In this document: positions 30,016-38,683 of the stretch, piece by piece
Position numbering within the stretch: position 1 is the first letter of the stretch
How the letters are laid out: every line of letters begins with the position of its first letter
Source: Pseudomonas sp. HR96
Lineage (GTDB): Bacteria; Pseudomonadota; Gammaproteobacteria; Pseudomonadales; Pseudomonadaceae
Assembly: GCF_034059295.1 (NCBI RefSeq)
Contig: NZ_CP139144.1
Coordinates: forward strand, 1 to 48,998
Direction: 5' to 3'
DNA length: 48,998 nucleotides
Made by a program: the position numbers and the translations under genes
Notes under the pieces: model-generated
The model's input: only the letters and a program-made list of their open reading frames with translations
Told to the model about the DNA's origin: nothing
Databases searched by the model: none

Positions 30016-30414
30016 TCACTTCATCAGTTTGAGCTGTTCGATGTCCTCTACATTCCAGTCAACGGCCAGACGTTCAAACACTTCACTGCCGTTGACGACG
30101 TACTCATGCACGTCTTTCTCTGGCTGGAAGTCCATGCGCAGCACGGTCAGGCAGTCGTCGAACAGTTGTCGGTCAATGCAGCGGAAGTCTGTGAGGTCGA
30201 AAGGGAAGCGTGACCCGTTGTAGCAGCCCAGTAGGAACCGAGCGATGTACCGACTTTGACCGGAATGGCCCTGTGCAACTTTGACCAGTCGTTCAAGTGC
30301 AGCTTTGCCTTGGTAGCGGATCGTTGGCATCAGTTCTTGATATTCCTGCTCGGCCTGGATCTGCTTGAGGGCTTCGCTTGCGATAACCTTGCGTGCTTCG
30401 CTTCTGTCGTCCAT
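30016..30414 (-). CDS. Unknown protein
   Basis: 132 aa (MDDRSEARKVIASEALKQIQAEQEY...), AGGAGC upstream. An amphipathic helical N-terminus is followed by a compact domain (GQSRYIARFLLGCYNGSRFPFDLTDFRCID). The phrase pattern occurs in uncharacterised plasmid proteins; no function is assigned. It lies in the parA-korB-korA operon. Confidence 0.65.
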   Translation of the reverse strand: MDDRSEARKVIASEALKQIQAEQEYQELMPTIRYQGKAALERLVKVAQGHSGQSRYIARFLLGCYNGSRFPFDLTDFRCIDRQLFDDCLTVLRMDFQPEKDVHEYVVNGSEVFERLAVDWNVEDIEQLKLMK

Positions 30415-30425
30415 CGCATAGCTCC

Positions 30426-30776
30426 TTAACGATCAGGTTTCAGCGTGAAGCGGTAAGTGTTTTTGTCGCTCCTGAACACCACGCTAGCGATTTGCGGGGA
30501 TGCGATCTTGGGTGAAAAGGCAACCCGCGTCGTACCTGACGGGTTACTGGCGTCCCAGCTCTGTATGTCGGAAACAACTAGATCAACACCCACCTCGCCA
30601 TCCGGCAGGCAAAAGTCCGCTTTAGCCAATTGAGATGGGGTGTAGCCTGGCATCGAATTGGTGGATACCGGCAGGCAACCTCGATCAGCCGATGGTGTAG
30701 GCCGGTCGTTCGTCTCTGAGTCGTTGCAGCCTGAAAGTGCAAGCAGTGCGGCGATTATGGACAGGCGAATTTTCAT
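30426..30776 (-). CDS. Lipoprotein of unknown function
   Basis: 116 aa with a clear lipoprotein signal (MKIRLSIIAALLALSGC, lipobox LSGC at residues 14-17). The mature part has two more cysteines. The start overlaps the korA stop by ATGA. Small plasmid lipoproteins often serve entry exclusion; that is possible here but unproven. Confidence 0.7.
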   Translation of the reverse strand: MKIRLSIIAALLALSGCNDSETNDRPTPSADRGCLPVSTNSMPGYTPSQLAKADFCLPDGEVGVDLVVSDIQSWDASNPSGTTRVAFSPKIASPQIASVVFRSDKNTYRFTLKPDR

Positions 30777-31126
30777 TTTGGCTCCTTCGTATCCTGGGCG
30801 CGGTCTTGCCAGTATTTCAGCCGTTCAGTGTCGGCCTCTCGGACAAACCGCTCGATCATGGGCTTGGGTGCGCAGATATGGGCGTATGCCCAGCCTTCGG
30901 GTGCTTGCATCAAGTAGGCTGAGTAAACCTTGTCGCGGATGGCCAAAGCCCGTTGCTTGGTCAGCCCATGCGCTGTAGCAACAGCGCTTAGTTTCTTCCC
31001 TTCAACCAGAATCTCGAATGCTACTTGGTACGACTTTTCAAGCATTCGAGATTCGGGCGAGCTGCGTATCCGCTCGAACGCATCGAGCGGTACGCGCAGG
31101 TCTTGTTCGGCTAATTTACCTGTCAT
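30773..31126 (-). CDS. korA: TrfB/KorA-like repressor
   Basis: 117 aa. Residues about 30-70 (SYQVAFEILVEGKKLSAVATAHGLTKQRALAIRDKV in outline) follow the TrfB helix-turn-helix of IncP KorA. It overlaps korB by ATGA. An incC-korB-korA-like group controls replication and transfer in IncP plasmids, where KorA binds short palindromes; a similar global role is inferred. The second TrfB-like protein is at 16299-16619. Confidence 0.75.
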   Translation of the reverse strand: MTGKLAEQDLRVPLDAFERIRSSPESRMLEKSYQVAFEILVEGKKLSAVATAHGLTKQRALAIRDKVYSAYLMQAPEGWAYAHICAPKPMIERFVREADTERLKYWQDRAQDTKEPK

Positions 31127-32112
31127 GCGTCAGGCTTCCAGTTCGTGTTCAGCTTCTCCCGTGCTTCGTGCAACTCGCTCTGGAGATAGGTGCGTTCTTT
31201 CTCAAGCGTGGCGATCTGCGCTGCCTGTACAGAAATTTGTTCCTGTAACTGCGCGATGATGATTGCAGAATCTGGATCTACGCTGGTTGGGGCTTCCGGT
31301 TTAGCAGGACTTGGATTTTTCTTCCCGCCTATACGGATTGCCTTTGGCCCCGTCTTCTTGGCCCGCTGTAGCTCCCCACGCACCTCAGTGCGGATGTTCA
31401 GTTCGGGTTCAGCCTCGGCTCGCTGTAGCAACTCGGCGGCAGCTTGTGGGTCTACCTTTTCAAGCCTGTTTAAGTCGTTGACCACGGATACGTCAGCGGT
31501 AATGCCTGATTCGACGGCAGCGCGGCCAACGCCGTCAGCTTCCATGATTTCAAGGTACTTCAAGCGTTCGGCAACCCAGTTCAAGCCTTTCTTCCACTCG
31601 TCGGCCACTGCCTGGAGCGTACCCAGCTCTAGCTTGTCAGCTTGAAGCGCGAGCGCAATTTCAAGCATCGTCAAACCTTCACGCTGCACGTTCTCCGAGC
31701 GCTGAATCCGCTTCACTTGAGCATCGGTTAGGTCGCGCACTACAACATCTAGCAGCAAGCCTTTCAGGGCGCATGAGCGAAGGCGTCGTTCACCCGCAAC
31801 CATTTCATAATCGAAGCCGCTGGCAGGGTTCGGATGGGGCCGCACGATAGCGGGTTCACCCTGACCGTTCTGCTCTATGTCAGAACCCAGCTCATTCAAT
31901 GATTCTTCCGTAAAGCCGGGGTTGTCTTTTGAACGGATCTGGCTCTTACACTCCACTTGGCCGGGGCTGACCTTGCGAATCAATTCCCCTTCCAGCACTA
32001 CAGGTTTTTTGCGTTGCAGGTCTGAAAGCTTGGTAACTCCAGCTCCAGCCGTAGATTTCGTGATGCCCGCAGCGAATGCGTTTGCTTTGGCAGGCTTATC
32101 TTTAGTCGTCAT
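31123..32112 (-). CDS. korB: KorB/ParB-family DNA-binding protein
   Basis: 329 aa from ATG 32112 (GAGGA upstream, 11 bp after parA); the longer ORF start at 32160 lies inside parA. A ParB-type N-domain (NEL...IEQNGQGEPAIVRPHP...YEMVAGERRLRSCALKG), a helix-turn-helix region (LTMLEIALALQADKLELGTLQAVADEW) and a C-terminal coiled coil (EKERTYLQSELHEAREKL). ParB-box features suggest a CTP-binding clamp. It is a likely partner of ParA in partition and, by KorB analogy, a long-range repressor that could bind the TTCTCGC palindromes. Confidence 0.85.
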   Translation of the reverse strand: MTTKDKPAKANAFAAGITKSTAGAGVTKLSDLQRKKPVVLEGELIRKVSPGQVECKSQIRSKDNPGFTEESLNELGSDIEQNGQGEPAIVRPHPNPASGFDYEMVAGERRLRSCALKGLLLDVVVRDLTDAQVKRIQRSENVQREGLTMLEIALALQADKLELGTLQAVADEWKKGLNWVAERLKYLEIMEADGVGRAAVESGITADVSVVNDLNRLEKVDPQAAAELLQRAEAEPELNIRTEVRGELQRAKKTGPKAIRIGGKKNPSPAKPEAPTSVDPDSAIIIAQLQEQISVQAAQIATLEKERTYLQSELHEAREKLNTNWKPDA

Positions 32113-32123
32113 TAGTCGAGTCC

Positions 32124-32891
32124 TCAGTCTGCCCACACTTGGGAAAGAATTGCTTCGCAAGCGAGCTTCATTTCTCGCCCGGCTACTCGCTGACTACTGC
32201 CATTGGCTTTTACCCACACCGGGTTACCAGATGCTTGCGACTTGTTGATGCACGGGCGGTAAATGATTTGTTCTGCGAACATCATTTCGCCATAAGCTTC
32301 GCGGAGCCCGGGCAGGATTTCGATTTCGTCCGGTGATCTGCTATTGACCAGATTGGGCATGAACCCCAAGAAGCGGAGGGCAGGGTTAAATTCTTCCTGC
32401 ACCGTTTGAATCGTCCGCAGTAGCTTAGGCATACGCGAGATAGTGAAAGGGCTGATATTGAACGGCGCGACAACCGAATCTGACGCGACCAGGGCGGCTA
32501 CCATCCTGCGCTGCAAGTTTGGCGGTGTGTCGATCATGCAGAGGTCGAAGTCGTCAGCGAAACGCTCAAGGCCTGCTTTCAGGTTAAGCACTACAGATAG
32601 ATCCATGTCGTCAACGTCGAGCAACGGCACGTCGGCTTCAATCAACCAGATGTTCGGTGCGACTTGGCGCGGCTGGCGGCCTTCGTGTTCGTCGCTGAAT
32701 AGCTGGCTCGACATCAGGTATTCAGTTGTATCGCCCTCATCCGCAGCGCCGTAGAAAAGCGACAAGTCACCCTCATCAAGATCCACAACAAGGACACGCT
32801 TGCCGCTGTTAGCCGCATAGCTGGCCAGATGAATTTCAAGAGTGGTCTTTCCTACTCCGCCTTTCTGATTCGCTACGGTGGTGATTTTCAT
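32124..32891 (-). CDS. parA: ParA/IncC-family partition ATPase
   Basis: 255 aa from MKITTVANQKGG at 32891, chosen over 32906 because GGAG lies about 8 nt upstream. Deviant Walker A NQKGGVGKTT (residues 8-17), the A' motif LCMIDTPPN and a C-terminal helical region are present. There is no N-terminal HTH, so autoregulation probably depends on KorB or KorA. It is first gene of the parA-korB-korA operon and works with KorB to segregate the plasmid. Confidence 0.88.
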   Translation of the reverse strand: MKITTVANQKGGVGKTTLEIHLASYAANSGKRVLVVDLDEGDLSLFYGAADEGDTTEYLMSSQLFSDEHEGRQPRQVAPNIWLIEADVPLLDVDDMDLSVVLNLKAGLERFADDFDLCMIDTPPNLQRRMVAALVASDSVVAPFNISPFTISRMPKLLRTIQTVQEEFNPALRFLGFMPNLVNSRSPDEIEILPGLREAYGEMMFAEQIIYRPCINKSQASGNPVWVKANGSSQRVAGREMKLACEAILSQVWAD

Positions 32892-32929
32892 GGTCGTCTC
32901 CGGCATGGCCGATCAGTGAACGTGAATCC

Positions 32930-32975
32930 ATAGTGCCGACAGTAAACCCCTATGTCAACACCAAAAAGGGTTTAC
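32930..32975 (-). promoter_or_regulatory. parA operon promoter with inverted-repeat operator
   Basis: -35 TTGACA (32958-32953), 17-bp spacer, -10 CACTAT (32935-32930) on the minus strand. AGTAAACCC (32941-32949) and GGGTTTACT (32968-32976) form a 9-bp inverted repeat bracketing the -35, a likely autoregulatory operator. Confidence 0.7.
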
Positions 32976-32984
32976 TTTTATGGA

Positions 32985-33000
32985 TTCTCGCACGCGAGAA
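32985..33000. promoter_or_regulatory. Plasmid-wide palindrome TTCTCGCACGCGAGAA, copy 7
   Basis: It lies 27 bp upstream of the parA operon -35, next to the AGTAAACCC inverted repeat. Confidence 0.75.
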
Positions 33001-33518
33001 ATGGGTTCATGCCGCCTGCGAGAACCGACCTGCTTGGACTGTTACAATTGCCGCAGCCGTGGCCGGGCAGGGTGGGGTTCAGTTTCCTTGCAGCCTGCTT
33101 GATGCGGTTAGGAGGGTGGCCGGGGCGGCTCCCTGGTAGCCCTCCGCTCTTTCCGCGACACCTCTTCCCCCCTGTACGACATCACCTACAGCCGTACCTG
33201 AAAACGCCTACAACTTTGGTCGAGATACGTTCAGTCTAAATTTGACCGTTCGTCCAGAAACTGCCGAGGTGGTGAGAAAAATCCCCTTCTACCTGTCTAC
33301 CGCGCGTGTCTCGCCGGTAAGACACATTCCGCAACATCCGACAAGTGGTACATCGCTTCTTGTCACGTCAATCGAGCAGGGTTGATCTTCGAAAGAATCG
33401 CCCGTGACTCAATCACTTACAGCGCATGGCCATCACGCCGCCATCGCATCGGAATCCGCAGCGATTTTGCTAAATCGTTTCTCGGATCCAAAACCGCAAA
33501 AAATAAAAGGTTGATTCC
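33001..33518. other. Non-coding stretch between parA and the virB operon
   Basis: No convincing gene. The left part is GC rich; the right part becomes A/T rich towards 33500. CTGTACGACA at about 33173 resembles the GTACGACAC half site. The promoter of the transfer operon should lie between here and 33670, but I see no clear hexamers. Confidence 0.5.
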
Positions 33519-33647
33519 ATGAAACGTAATAGCTACGGTGAATCACGAAACACGACTTTTGTGCAACGAAACACGAAAGAGGACGAAAATGCGAGGTGGG
33601 ATCTAGATCACGAAAGGGTAAGCAATCAGTATTTCCTCAGTTTTTAG
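33519..33647 (+). CDS. Possible 42-aa peptide
   Basis: ATG 33519 with AAAAGG upstream, TAG at 33645. Product MKRNSYGESRNTTFVQ..., polar, no family. It contains the repeated DNA phrase CGAAACACGA (33545 and 33565), so the stretch may instead be regulatory. Confidence 0.25.
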   Translation: MKRNSYGESRNTTFVQRNTKEDENARWDLDHERVSNQYFLSF

Positions 33648-33670
33648 CTTGCAGCTTTGCCGAGGATGAG

Positions 33671-33943
33671 ATGCAGACCCTAGACAAAAAAGACCTGACC
33701 ACCTTCACGGTCGCCCAGCCTGACTATCGAGTTCACCTCCGTGAACATTGGGAAGGGCAGGCCCGGAAGTGGGTATTGATCATCGAGAGCCCTTCGACTG
33801 GGCAGACATTCACCATCGTAACGGCGTTAGGAAGGACACGGCTTTTTACCAATCCTGAAACCGCCATCGACTTTATAAAAGAGACGTGCCTTAACAACCC
33901 GAATAACGCAATAACCGTAACGTACGGGAAGCCCCCGTCATGA
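33671..33943 (+). CDS. Unknown protein at head of virB operon
   Basis: 90 aa (MQTLDKKDLTTFTVAQPDYRVHLREHW...), GAGG upstream. It is compact, mixed alpha/beta and ends 17 bp before virB2. In pKM101 a small gene (kikA) sits at a comparable place, but no sequence likeness is claimed. Confidence 0.6.
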   Translation: MQTLDKKDLTTFTVAQPDYRVHLREHWEGQARKWVLIIESPSTGQTFTIVTALGRTRLFTNPETAIDFIKETCLNNPNNAITVTYGKPPS

Positions 33944-33960
33944 CATAACAGAGGTAATCT

Positions 33961-34425
33961 ATGAAACTCGGAACTGCAATTCAAAGCTCGAAAGATGCAG
34001 TAAGCGAAACCGCTAAACCCTCTCTCCGTGATAAAACCACTGGCGTTTATAAAGCGATAAAACAGTGGTTCCAGCCTAAAAAAGGCATGAACCATAAAGC
34101 TCTGATGCGTCAGGACTGGACTGCGAAAGTAGAAAAGGGTTTCGTCACTGGTTCGATGTTAGCCCTTGCTGCTATGCCAACATTTGCACATGCCGACGTG
34201 GACTTTGGCCCACTCAAAGACCTGTTCAAATCTGCCGTGCAATTTCTGATTTACGACTTGGGTTACTACCTCGGCATCGCCGCAATCGCCATTCAAGGCA
34301 TGCGGGCAAAAAGCGGACGCATCGAATGGTCAACTTTCCTCTGGTGCTGCGCGGGTGTGTTCATCGTCTTCTTCGCACCTAACTTTGTCGATCAAATCAA
34401 GCAGAACGCAACACAAATGTCATGA
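33961..34425 (+). CDS. virB2: VirB2-like conjugative pilin
   Basis: 154 aa. A long (about 70 residue) basic leader precedes a hydrophobic segment and a cleavage-like site (MPTFAHA-DVDFG, about residue 78). Two hydrophobic helices then follow (about 93-112, 122-140) with a short polar loop, the VirB2/TrwL pilin topology. AGAGGTAATCT lies upstream. It overlaps virB3 by ATGA. It forms the pilus of the MPF-T system. Confidence 0.85.
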   Translation: MKLGTAIQSSKDAVSETAKPSLRDKTTGVYKAIKQWFQPKKGMNHKALMRQDWTAKVEKGFVTGSMLALAAMPTFAHADVDFGPLKDLFKSAVQFLIYDLGYYLGIAAIAIQGMRAKSGRIEWSTFLWCCAGVFIVFFAPNFVDQIKQNATQMS

Positions 34426-34721
34426 CCAGTATTGAGCACGATCCCGATGAAGGGGAGGTGCTTGTTGTTGCGATGGCCAGGCCATCAATGGTCGGGCCTT
34501 ATACAATGTCAAGCATCGGCGTCAGTATCTTCCTGCCATTCATGGCAGCGATGATCTTCAAAAACCTTTGGCTTGTTCTAACAATGCCAATCATGTTTGC
34601 GATCACTTATTACATTTGCTCGAAGGATGTTTATCTATTTGGCGTCCTTTGGTCACTGCACAAGCTCAAGGGCTCACGTAATAAGAGATTGTGGGGGTAT
34701 CGAAGCTATGCACCTCGTTGA
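34422..34721 (+). CDS. virB3: VirB3-like inner membrane protein
   Basis: 99 aa. VAMARPSMVGPYTMSSIG is close to the conserved VirB3 start, followed by two adjacent hydrophobic helices (about 31-66). VirB3 works closely with VirB4 in pilus biogenesis. It overlaps virB4. Confidence 0.85.
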   Translation: MTSIEHDPDEGEVLVVAMARPSMVGPYTMSSIGVSIFLPFMAAMIFKNLWLVLTMPIMFAITYYICSKDVYLFGVLWSLHKLKGSRNKRLWGYRSYAPR

Positions 34722-37374
34722 CAAGTACCTTAAAAAGTTGACGCGCAACCTCGATCTCTCAGTGGGTGTACAGCATCCTTCCGGGTCTGGTGAGGATTTG
34801 GATGAGCTGGTAGCCAGCGAATTTATTCCGTATGACATCCCATACGACGATGAAACGCTGATTACCAAGGAAAGCGCGCTCATCCAAGTTATCAAGCTCG
34901 ATGGTTTGTACTTCGACTCACTTAGTGCTGAACAGGTTAAACAGTTCGAGCGTCGCCGTAATACTCTGTTGCGCAGCATTGCATCGAGTAACTTCGGCAT
35001 TTACGTCCATACGGTGCGCCGGAAAATCTTCGATTATGTCGAGGGTGAGGGGTCAACTTGGTTTGCCCGGCGTTTCAATGATGCTTGGCGGGAGCGCTAC
35101 CGGACTAACGGGTTCTACATCAATGAGATTTATATCTCACTGGTACGCACCCGTTTCCGCGCCGGAGTGCCGGGCTTCATGGATCGTGGCATTGCCCTGG
35201 TCACCGGCACCAAGGCCACTGCATCAGAACCTGAAAGCTATGAGGCTATGGCAGCGGATCTGTACAAGGCTAGTGGCTTGCTTGTCAGTGGACTAAGCGA
35301 ATATGGGGCGCGCCGTTTGGGTGCCCAGCGCCTGCCGGTGTACGAGACAGAGTTTGTAAGCCGTGAGGACGCTTTTGCAGCGATTCGTCGGTTCCGTTGG
35401 AACTGGGCCGAGTTCAAGCAAGAGCATGGCGATCTGGAGCAGTATCCGGCTGAAACAGTGGTCGAATACCTGGGCGAAGAATGGTCTGAGATTACGAGTT
35501 TCCTGCACTATCTTGTCAACCTTGAAGACAGGAAAGTGCCGATCAGTGACTTGAAAATCTGCGACCAACTGCCGTCTGCACGCCTTAATTTCAAGCTTGT
35601 TGCGACACTGTGCGAGGTCAAAGCCAGCACTAGCTCTCGTATTGGCACAATGCTGAGCATGGGTGAATGGCCACGTCGTACGCCGTCGCGCATGATGAAT
35701 AAATTCATGCAGCAGCCGGTCGAGTTCATCATCACTCAGTCCTTCTACTTCACGGATCGGATTGCAGCAGAATCGCAACTGACCCAAGAAACTCGCCGCT
35801 TGACTGTGAGCGACAAGCACGGGGTGGCGAGCGAAGACGCGGCAGAGCTGACCGAAGGGCTCAAGGCGCTGCGCCGTGGCGATACTGTCAACGGACTGCA
35901 TCACCTGACCATCTTCGTGCATGTCGCAGCCCTGCCAATGGACGCCGAGGAAAACCGCAAGAAGAACCTGCAAAACCTCGACCAAGCGGTGAGCCTCGTT
36001 GAAAAGTGCTTCATTGACCTGAACGTCAAGTCCATCCGCGAATGGATCGGCCTTGAGACTTTTTTCTGGTCGCAACTGCCAGGGCAGTCAACCGCGTTGA
36101 TTGGCCGTCGCGGAAAGATCAAGTCGAGTAACTTCGCGGGCTTCGCTTCGTTCCATAGCTTTGCCCTTGGCCGCAAGGAAGGGAACCTGTGGGGGCCAGC
36201 CATTACGGTCTTTGAGACCGAAAGTGGCACGGCCTACTACTTCAATTTTCACCGCGAGCTTGAAGGCATGGTTGCCGGGCATACGGCTATTGCTGCTGAT
36301 ACAGGGTCGGGTAAAACCACGCTGTTGGCCATGATGATCGCGCAGGCCGATAAAGCTAAGCCACGGGTGTTCTGGTTCGATAACCGCTTTGGCGCGAAAG
36401 TGTTTATGAAAGCAATGGGCGGTGTCCATACCGTCCTTTCGCCCCATAGCGGCATGCGCTGGAATCCCTTCAAGTTGGACGACACGGCGGAAAACCGTGC
36501 GTTCTTGGTCGATCTGCAAGTGCTGATGCGTGCCTGCTACGCGCCGACTGATGCGAGCGCAGACGACATCAAGCGTTTCAAGAAGCTCGTAGATGAAAAC
36601 TATGAGCTGCCCTTTGAAGATCGCCGCCTGCGCAATGTGGCATGGGTATACGGCCAGGGCGAGCTGTCCGACATCATGGCTATCTGGCACGGAGCCAAAG
36701 GCGTGACAGGTGCCAATGCCGGGGTTTTCGATAACGTAGAGGATTCAATCGACCTGGCCAGCTCGCGCTATTACTGCTTCGAAATGATGGAGCTGCTGAA
36801 GGGTGGCGAGGCCCGCCCTGAGTTGCCTGTACTCATGAGCTACCCCTTGCATCGCATCGAAATGGCTATGGATGGCACGCCGTTCATTCTGGTGCTTGAG
36901 GAAGGCCAGAACCTTGTCAAAAACGAGTATTGGAAGAAGCGTATCGACAATTTCATCATGCAGATCCGTCGCAAGAACGGCCTGCTGATCTTTGTTACTC
37001 CTGATGCGAAGTATTTCCGCAGTGAAACCGATTCGATTGATAAACAAACCTCAACAAAAATTTATCTCTCGAACGATTCCGCAAAACCTGAAGATCACGA
37101 AAATCTGACTTCCGCAGAGTTGACTTGGATTCGTGAAATTGGCCCCGCGTCTCGGAAGTTTCTCATCCGGCGCGGCAAAGAATCCATCCGCGCTGTATTC
37201 GACTTGTCCGGTTTGAATGAGTTTATTCCGGTGTTGTCGTCGAACGATGTTGGTGTGGCTCTCATGGATTCAATCATCGAGCGACTTGGTACTGATGACC
37301 CTGAACAATGGGTTCCAGTGTTTATGCAAGAAGCTCAGAGCAAAAACACCCACAACTTGAAGGCAGTTCAATGA
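34708..37374 (+). CDS. virB4: VirB4-like ATPase
   Basis: 888 aa from MHLVDKYLKKL at 34708, overlapping virB3; the upstream ORF extension reads inside virB3. Walker A AADTGSGKTT (about residue 530) and Walker B FILVLEEGQN (about 730) are intact. It is somewhat longer than R388 TrwK (about 823). It energises pilus assembly and substrate transfer at the inner membrane. Confidence 0.95.
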   Translation: MHLVDKYLKKLTRNLDLSVGVQHPSGSGEDLDELVASEFIPYDIPYDDETLITKESALIQVIKLDGLYFDSLSAEQVKQFERRRNTLLRSIASSNFGIYVHTVRRKIFDYVEGEGSTWFARRFNDAWRERYRTNGFYINEIYISLVRTRFRAGVPGFMDRGIALVTGTKATASEPESYEAMAADLYKASGLLVSGLSEYGARRLGAQRLPVYETEFVSREDAFAAIRRFRWNWAEFKQEHGDLEQYPAETVVEYLGEEWSEITSFLHYLVNLEDRKVPISDLKICDQLPSARLNFKLVATLCEVKASTSSRIGTMLSMGEWPRRTPSRMMNKFMQQPVEFIITQSFYFTDRIAAESQLTQETRRLTVSDKHGVASEDAAELTEGLKALRRGDTVNGLHHLTIFVHVAALPMDAEENRKKNLQNLDQAVSLVEKCFIDLNVKSIREWIGLETFFWSQLPGQSTALIGRRGKIKSSNFAGFASFHSFALGRKEGNLWGPAITVFETESGTAYYFNFHRELEGMVAGHTAIAADTGSGKTTLLAMMIAQADKAKPRVFWFDNRFGAKVFMKAMGGVHTVLSPHSGMRWNPFKLDDTAENRAFLVDLQVLMRACYAPTDASADDIKRFKKLVDENYELPFEDRRLRNVAWVYGQGELSDIMAIWHGAKGVTGANAGVFDNVEDSIDLASSRYYCFEMMELLKGGEARPELPVLMSYPLHRIEMAMDGTPFILVLEEGQNLVKNEYWKKRIDNFIMQIRRKNGLLIFVTPDAKYFRSETDSIDKQTSTKIYLSNDSAKPEDHENLTSAELTWIREIGPASRKFLIRRGKESIRAVFDLSGLNEFIPVLSSNDVGVALMDSIIERLGTDDPEQWVPVFMQEAQSKNTHNLKAVQ

Positions 37375-38054
37375 TGGCTCGCATGAAGAAAATCTACCTC
37401 CCATTGGCGCTCGCATTGGCAGTTGGCAACGCCAGTGCTGGTGTACCTACATTTGACTACGCAAACGCTGCTGCGATGGCCCAAGAGTTGATGCAACTCC
37501 AAGCGCAGTACGAAACGCTCAAGCAACAGTATCAAACCATGCAGAACGTCCAGGGCAACCTTGAAGGTTCGTATGGTCGCGGTTCGGTTGGCCTTGATGA
37601 CTCTCTCGATGCCGCGTCCGTGGTGCCTGGCTCTTGGCAAGAAGTGGTGTCGCAACAGAGCAGTGGTGCATACGGCAGCAAACAGTCGTATTACGAAGAC
37701 CTTATCAACACGATGCCGCAGGAGCTGTTTGACAATCCCGAGGGCCAGCGCGCCAAGGGCTATCAACTCAGCTCCAACTCCGTCCGTGCTGCCATGTCAG
37801 GGGGGGACGCCTTGTACAGCGAGGTGCAAGTTCACTTGAACAACTTGGCCACCTTGGCAGCGCAGGTAGATACCACAACTAACGCCAAGGACGCTGCGGA
37901 TCTACAGAACAGAATCGCAGCGGAAAACGGGATGCTGTCCTCGGCGCAGTCGAAGCTAAGCGCCCTGAACATGAATCTGCAAGCGAATCTGAGCAACGCC
38001 GAAAACCAAGCCACGGCGGATAACCAGAAATTTTTCACTTGGTCTGATCAGTAA
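37371..38054 (+). CDS. virB5: VirB5-like minor pilin
   Basis: 227 aa from ATG 37371, overlapping the virB4 stop (ATGATG). Signal peptide MKKIYLPLALALAVGNASAG, then a long helical, Gln-rich domain (AMAQELMQLQAQYETLKQQYQTMQ in outline), typical of VirB5/TrwJ, which caps the pilus tip and aids recipient contact. Confidence 0.88.
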   Translation: MMARMKKIYLPLALALAVGNASAGVPTFDYANAAAMAQELMQLQAQYETLKQQYQTMQNVQGNLEGSYGRGSVGLDDSLDAASVVPGSWQEVVSQQSSGAYGSKQSYYEDLINTMPQELFDNPEGQRAKGYQLSSNSVRAAMSGGDALYSEVQVHLNNLATLAAQVDTTTNAKDAADLQNRIAAENGMLSSAQSKLSALNMNLQANLSNAENQATADNQKFFTWSDQ

Positions 38055-38070
38055 TTCTCGCGTGCGAGAA
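38055..38070. promoter_or_regulatory. Plasmid-wide palindrome TTCTCGCGTGCGAGAA, copy 8
   Basis: It starts at the base after the virB5 stop and ends next to AAGGAG of the next gene, inside the transfer operon. Confidence 0.75.
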
Positions 38071-38082
38071 AAGGAGACGCAT

Positions 38083-38298
38083 ATGAAAGCCCTGACACTC
38101 ATCTTAAAAATCTTGTTTGCCCCTGTGTGGCTGCCGCTGTGGGTTGTCTGGAAGCTCGGCAAGGTACTGATCCTTGCAGTCTTCATTTCCGCAGCCACTG
38201 GGTGCACCACCAACACTGGTCACATTGACAAGTCGCCATGTGCCTGCACGTTCACCCCTTTTGAAGTACCGGCAGCAAAGGAGGATCGCAATGTTTAA
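38083..38298 (+). CDS. Small lipoprotein, VirB7-like or entry exclusion
   Basis: 71 aa from ATG 38083 (AAGGAGACGCAT upstream). A long hydrophobic N-terminus ends in a lipobox (ISAATGC, Cys about 43) followed by a short Cys-rich tail (CACTFTP). Position between virB5 and virB6 is where pKM101 has eex. No VirB7 candidate lies at its usual place between virB6 and virB8, so this could be VirB7. Confidence 0.6.
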   Translation: MKALTLILKILFAPVWLPLWVVWKLGKVLILAVFISAATGCTTNTGHIDKSPCACTFTPFEVPAAKEDRNV

Positions 38299-38683
38299 GC
38301 CCAAGCTGAACGTAACCAACATCCTTACCTTGATCGTCGCTGTCGGTGTGGTAGGCGGTCTGATCTACATCAACTCGTCCACCTACTTCACCACCAGCTC
38401 CGGCAGCGATAGTGCCCCAACTGTACAGCAACCTGTGACGGGCAACCCTCTGCTGACGGCCAAAAAAGAAGATGTCAGCCGCTGGTTTCCGGGTACTTGC
38501 TTCGCTGAAATCTACATGCAGTCGTCATCGTACGGCGGTGCCCTGGTTCAAGGCTGCATCGAAAAGACTATCCGCGAGGTGGCCAGCGAAACCGGCTACA
38601 AGCTGAGCGCTGATGACTTCCGTAAACCCGAGGTGATTGCCCACTTCAAGACAGTCTACGGGGCTGCCCCATGGCGAACCTGA
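38291..38683 (+). CDS. Membrane-anchored unknown protein in virB operon
   Basis: 130 aa from ATG 38291. One helix (about 10-28), a Ser/Thr-rich linker, then a domain with two cysteines (GTCFAEIY...VQGCIEKTIREVA). It overlaps virB6. It has no standard VirB counterpart. Entry exclusion or a channel accessory role is possible. Confidence 0.6.
   Translation: MFKPKLNVTNILTLIVAVGVVGGLIYINSSTYFTTSSGSDSAPTVQQPVTGNPLLTAKKEDVSRWFPGTCFAEIYMQSSSYGGALVQGCIEKTIREVASETGYKLSADDFRKPEVIAHFKTVYGAAPWRT

Noticed and set aside
35293..36075. 260-aa minus ORF inside virB4
   Set aside because: Antisense to a conserved gene; no features of its own.
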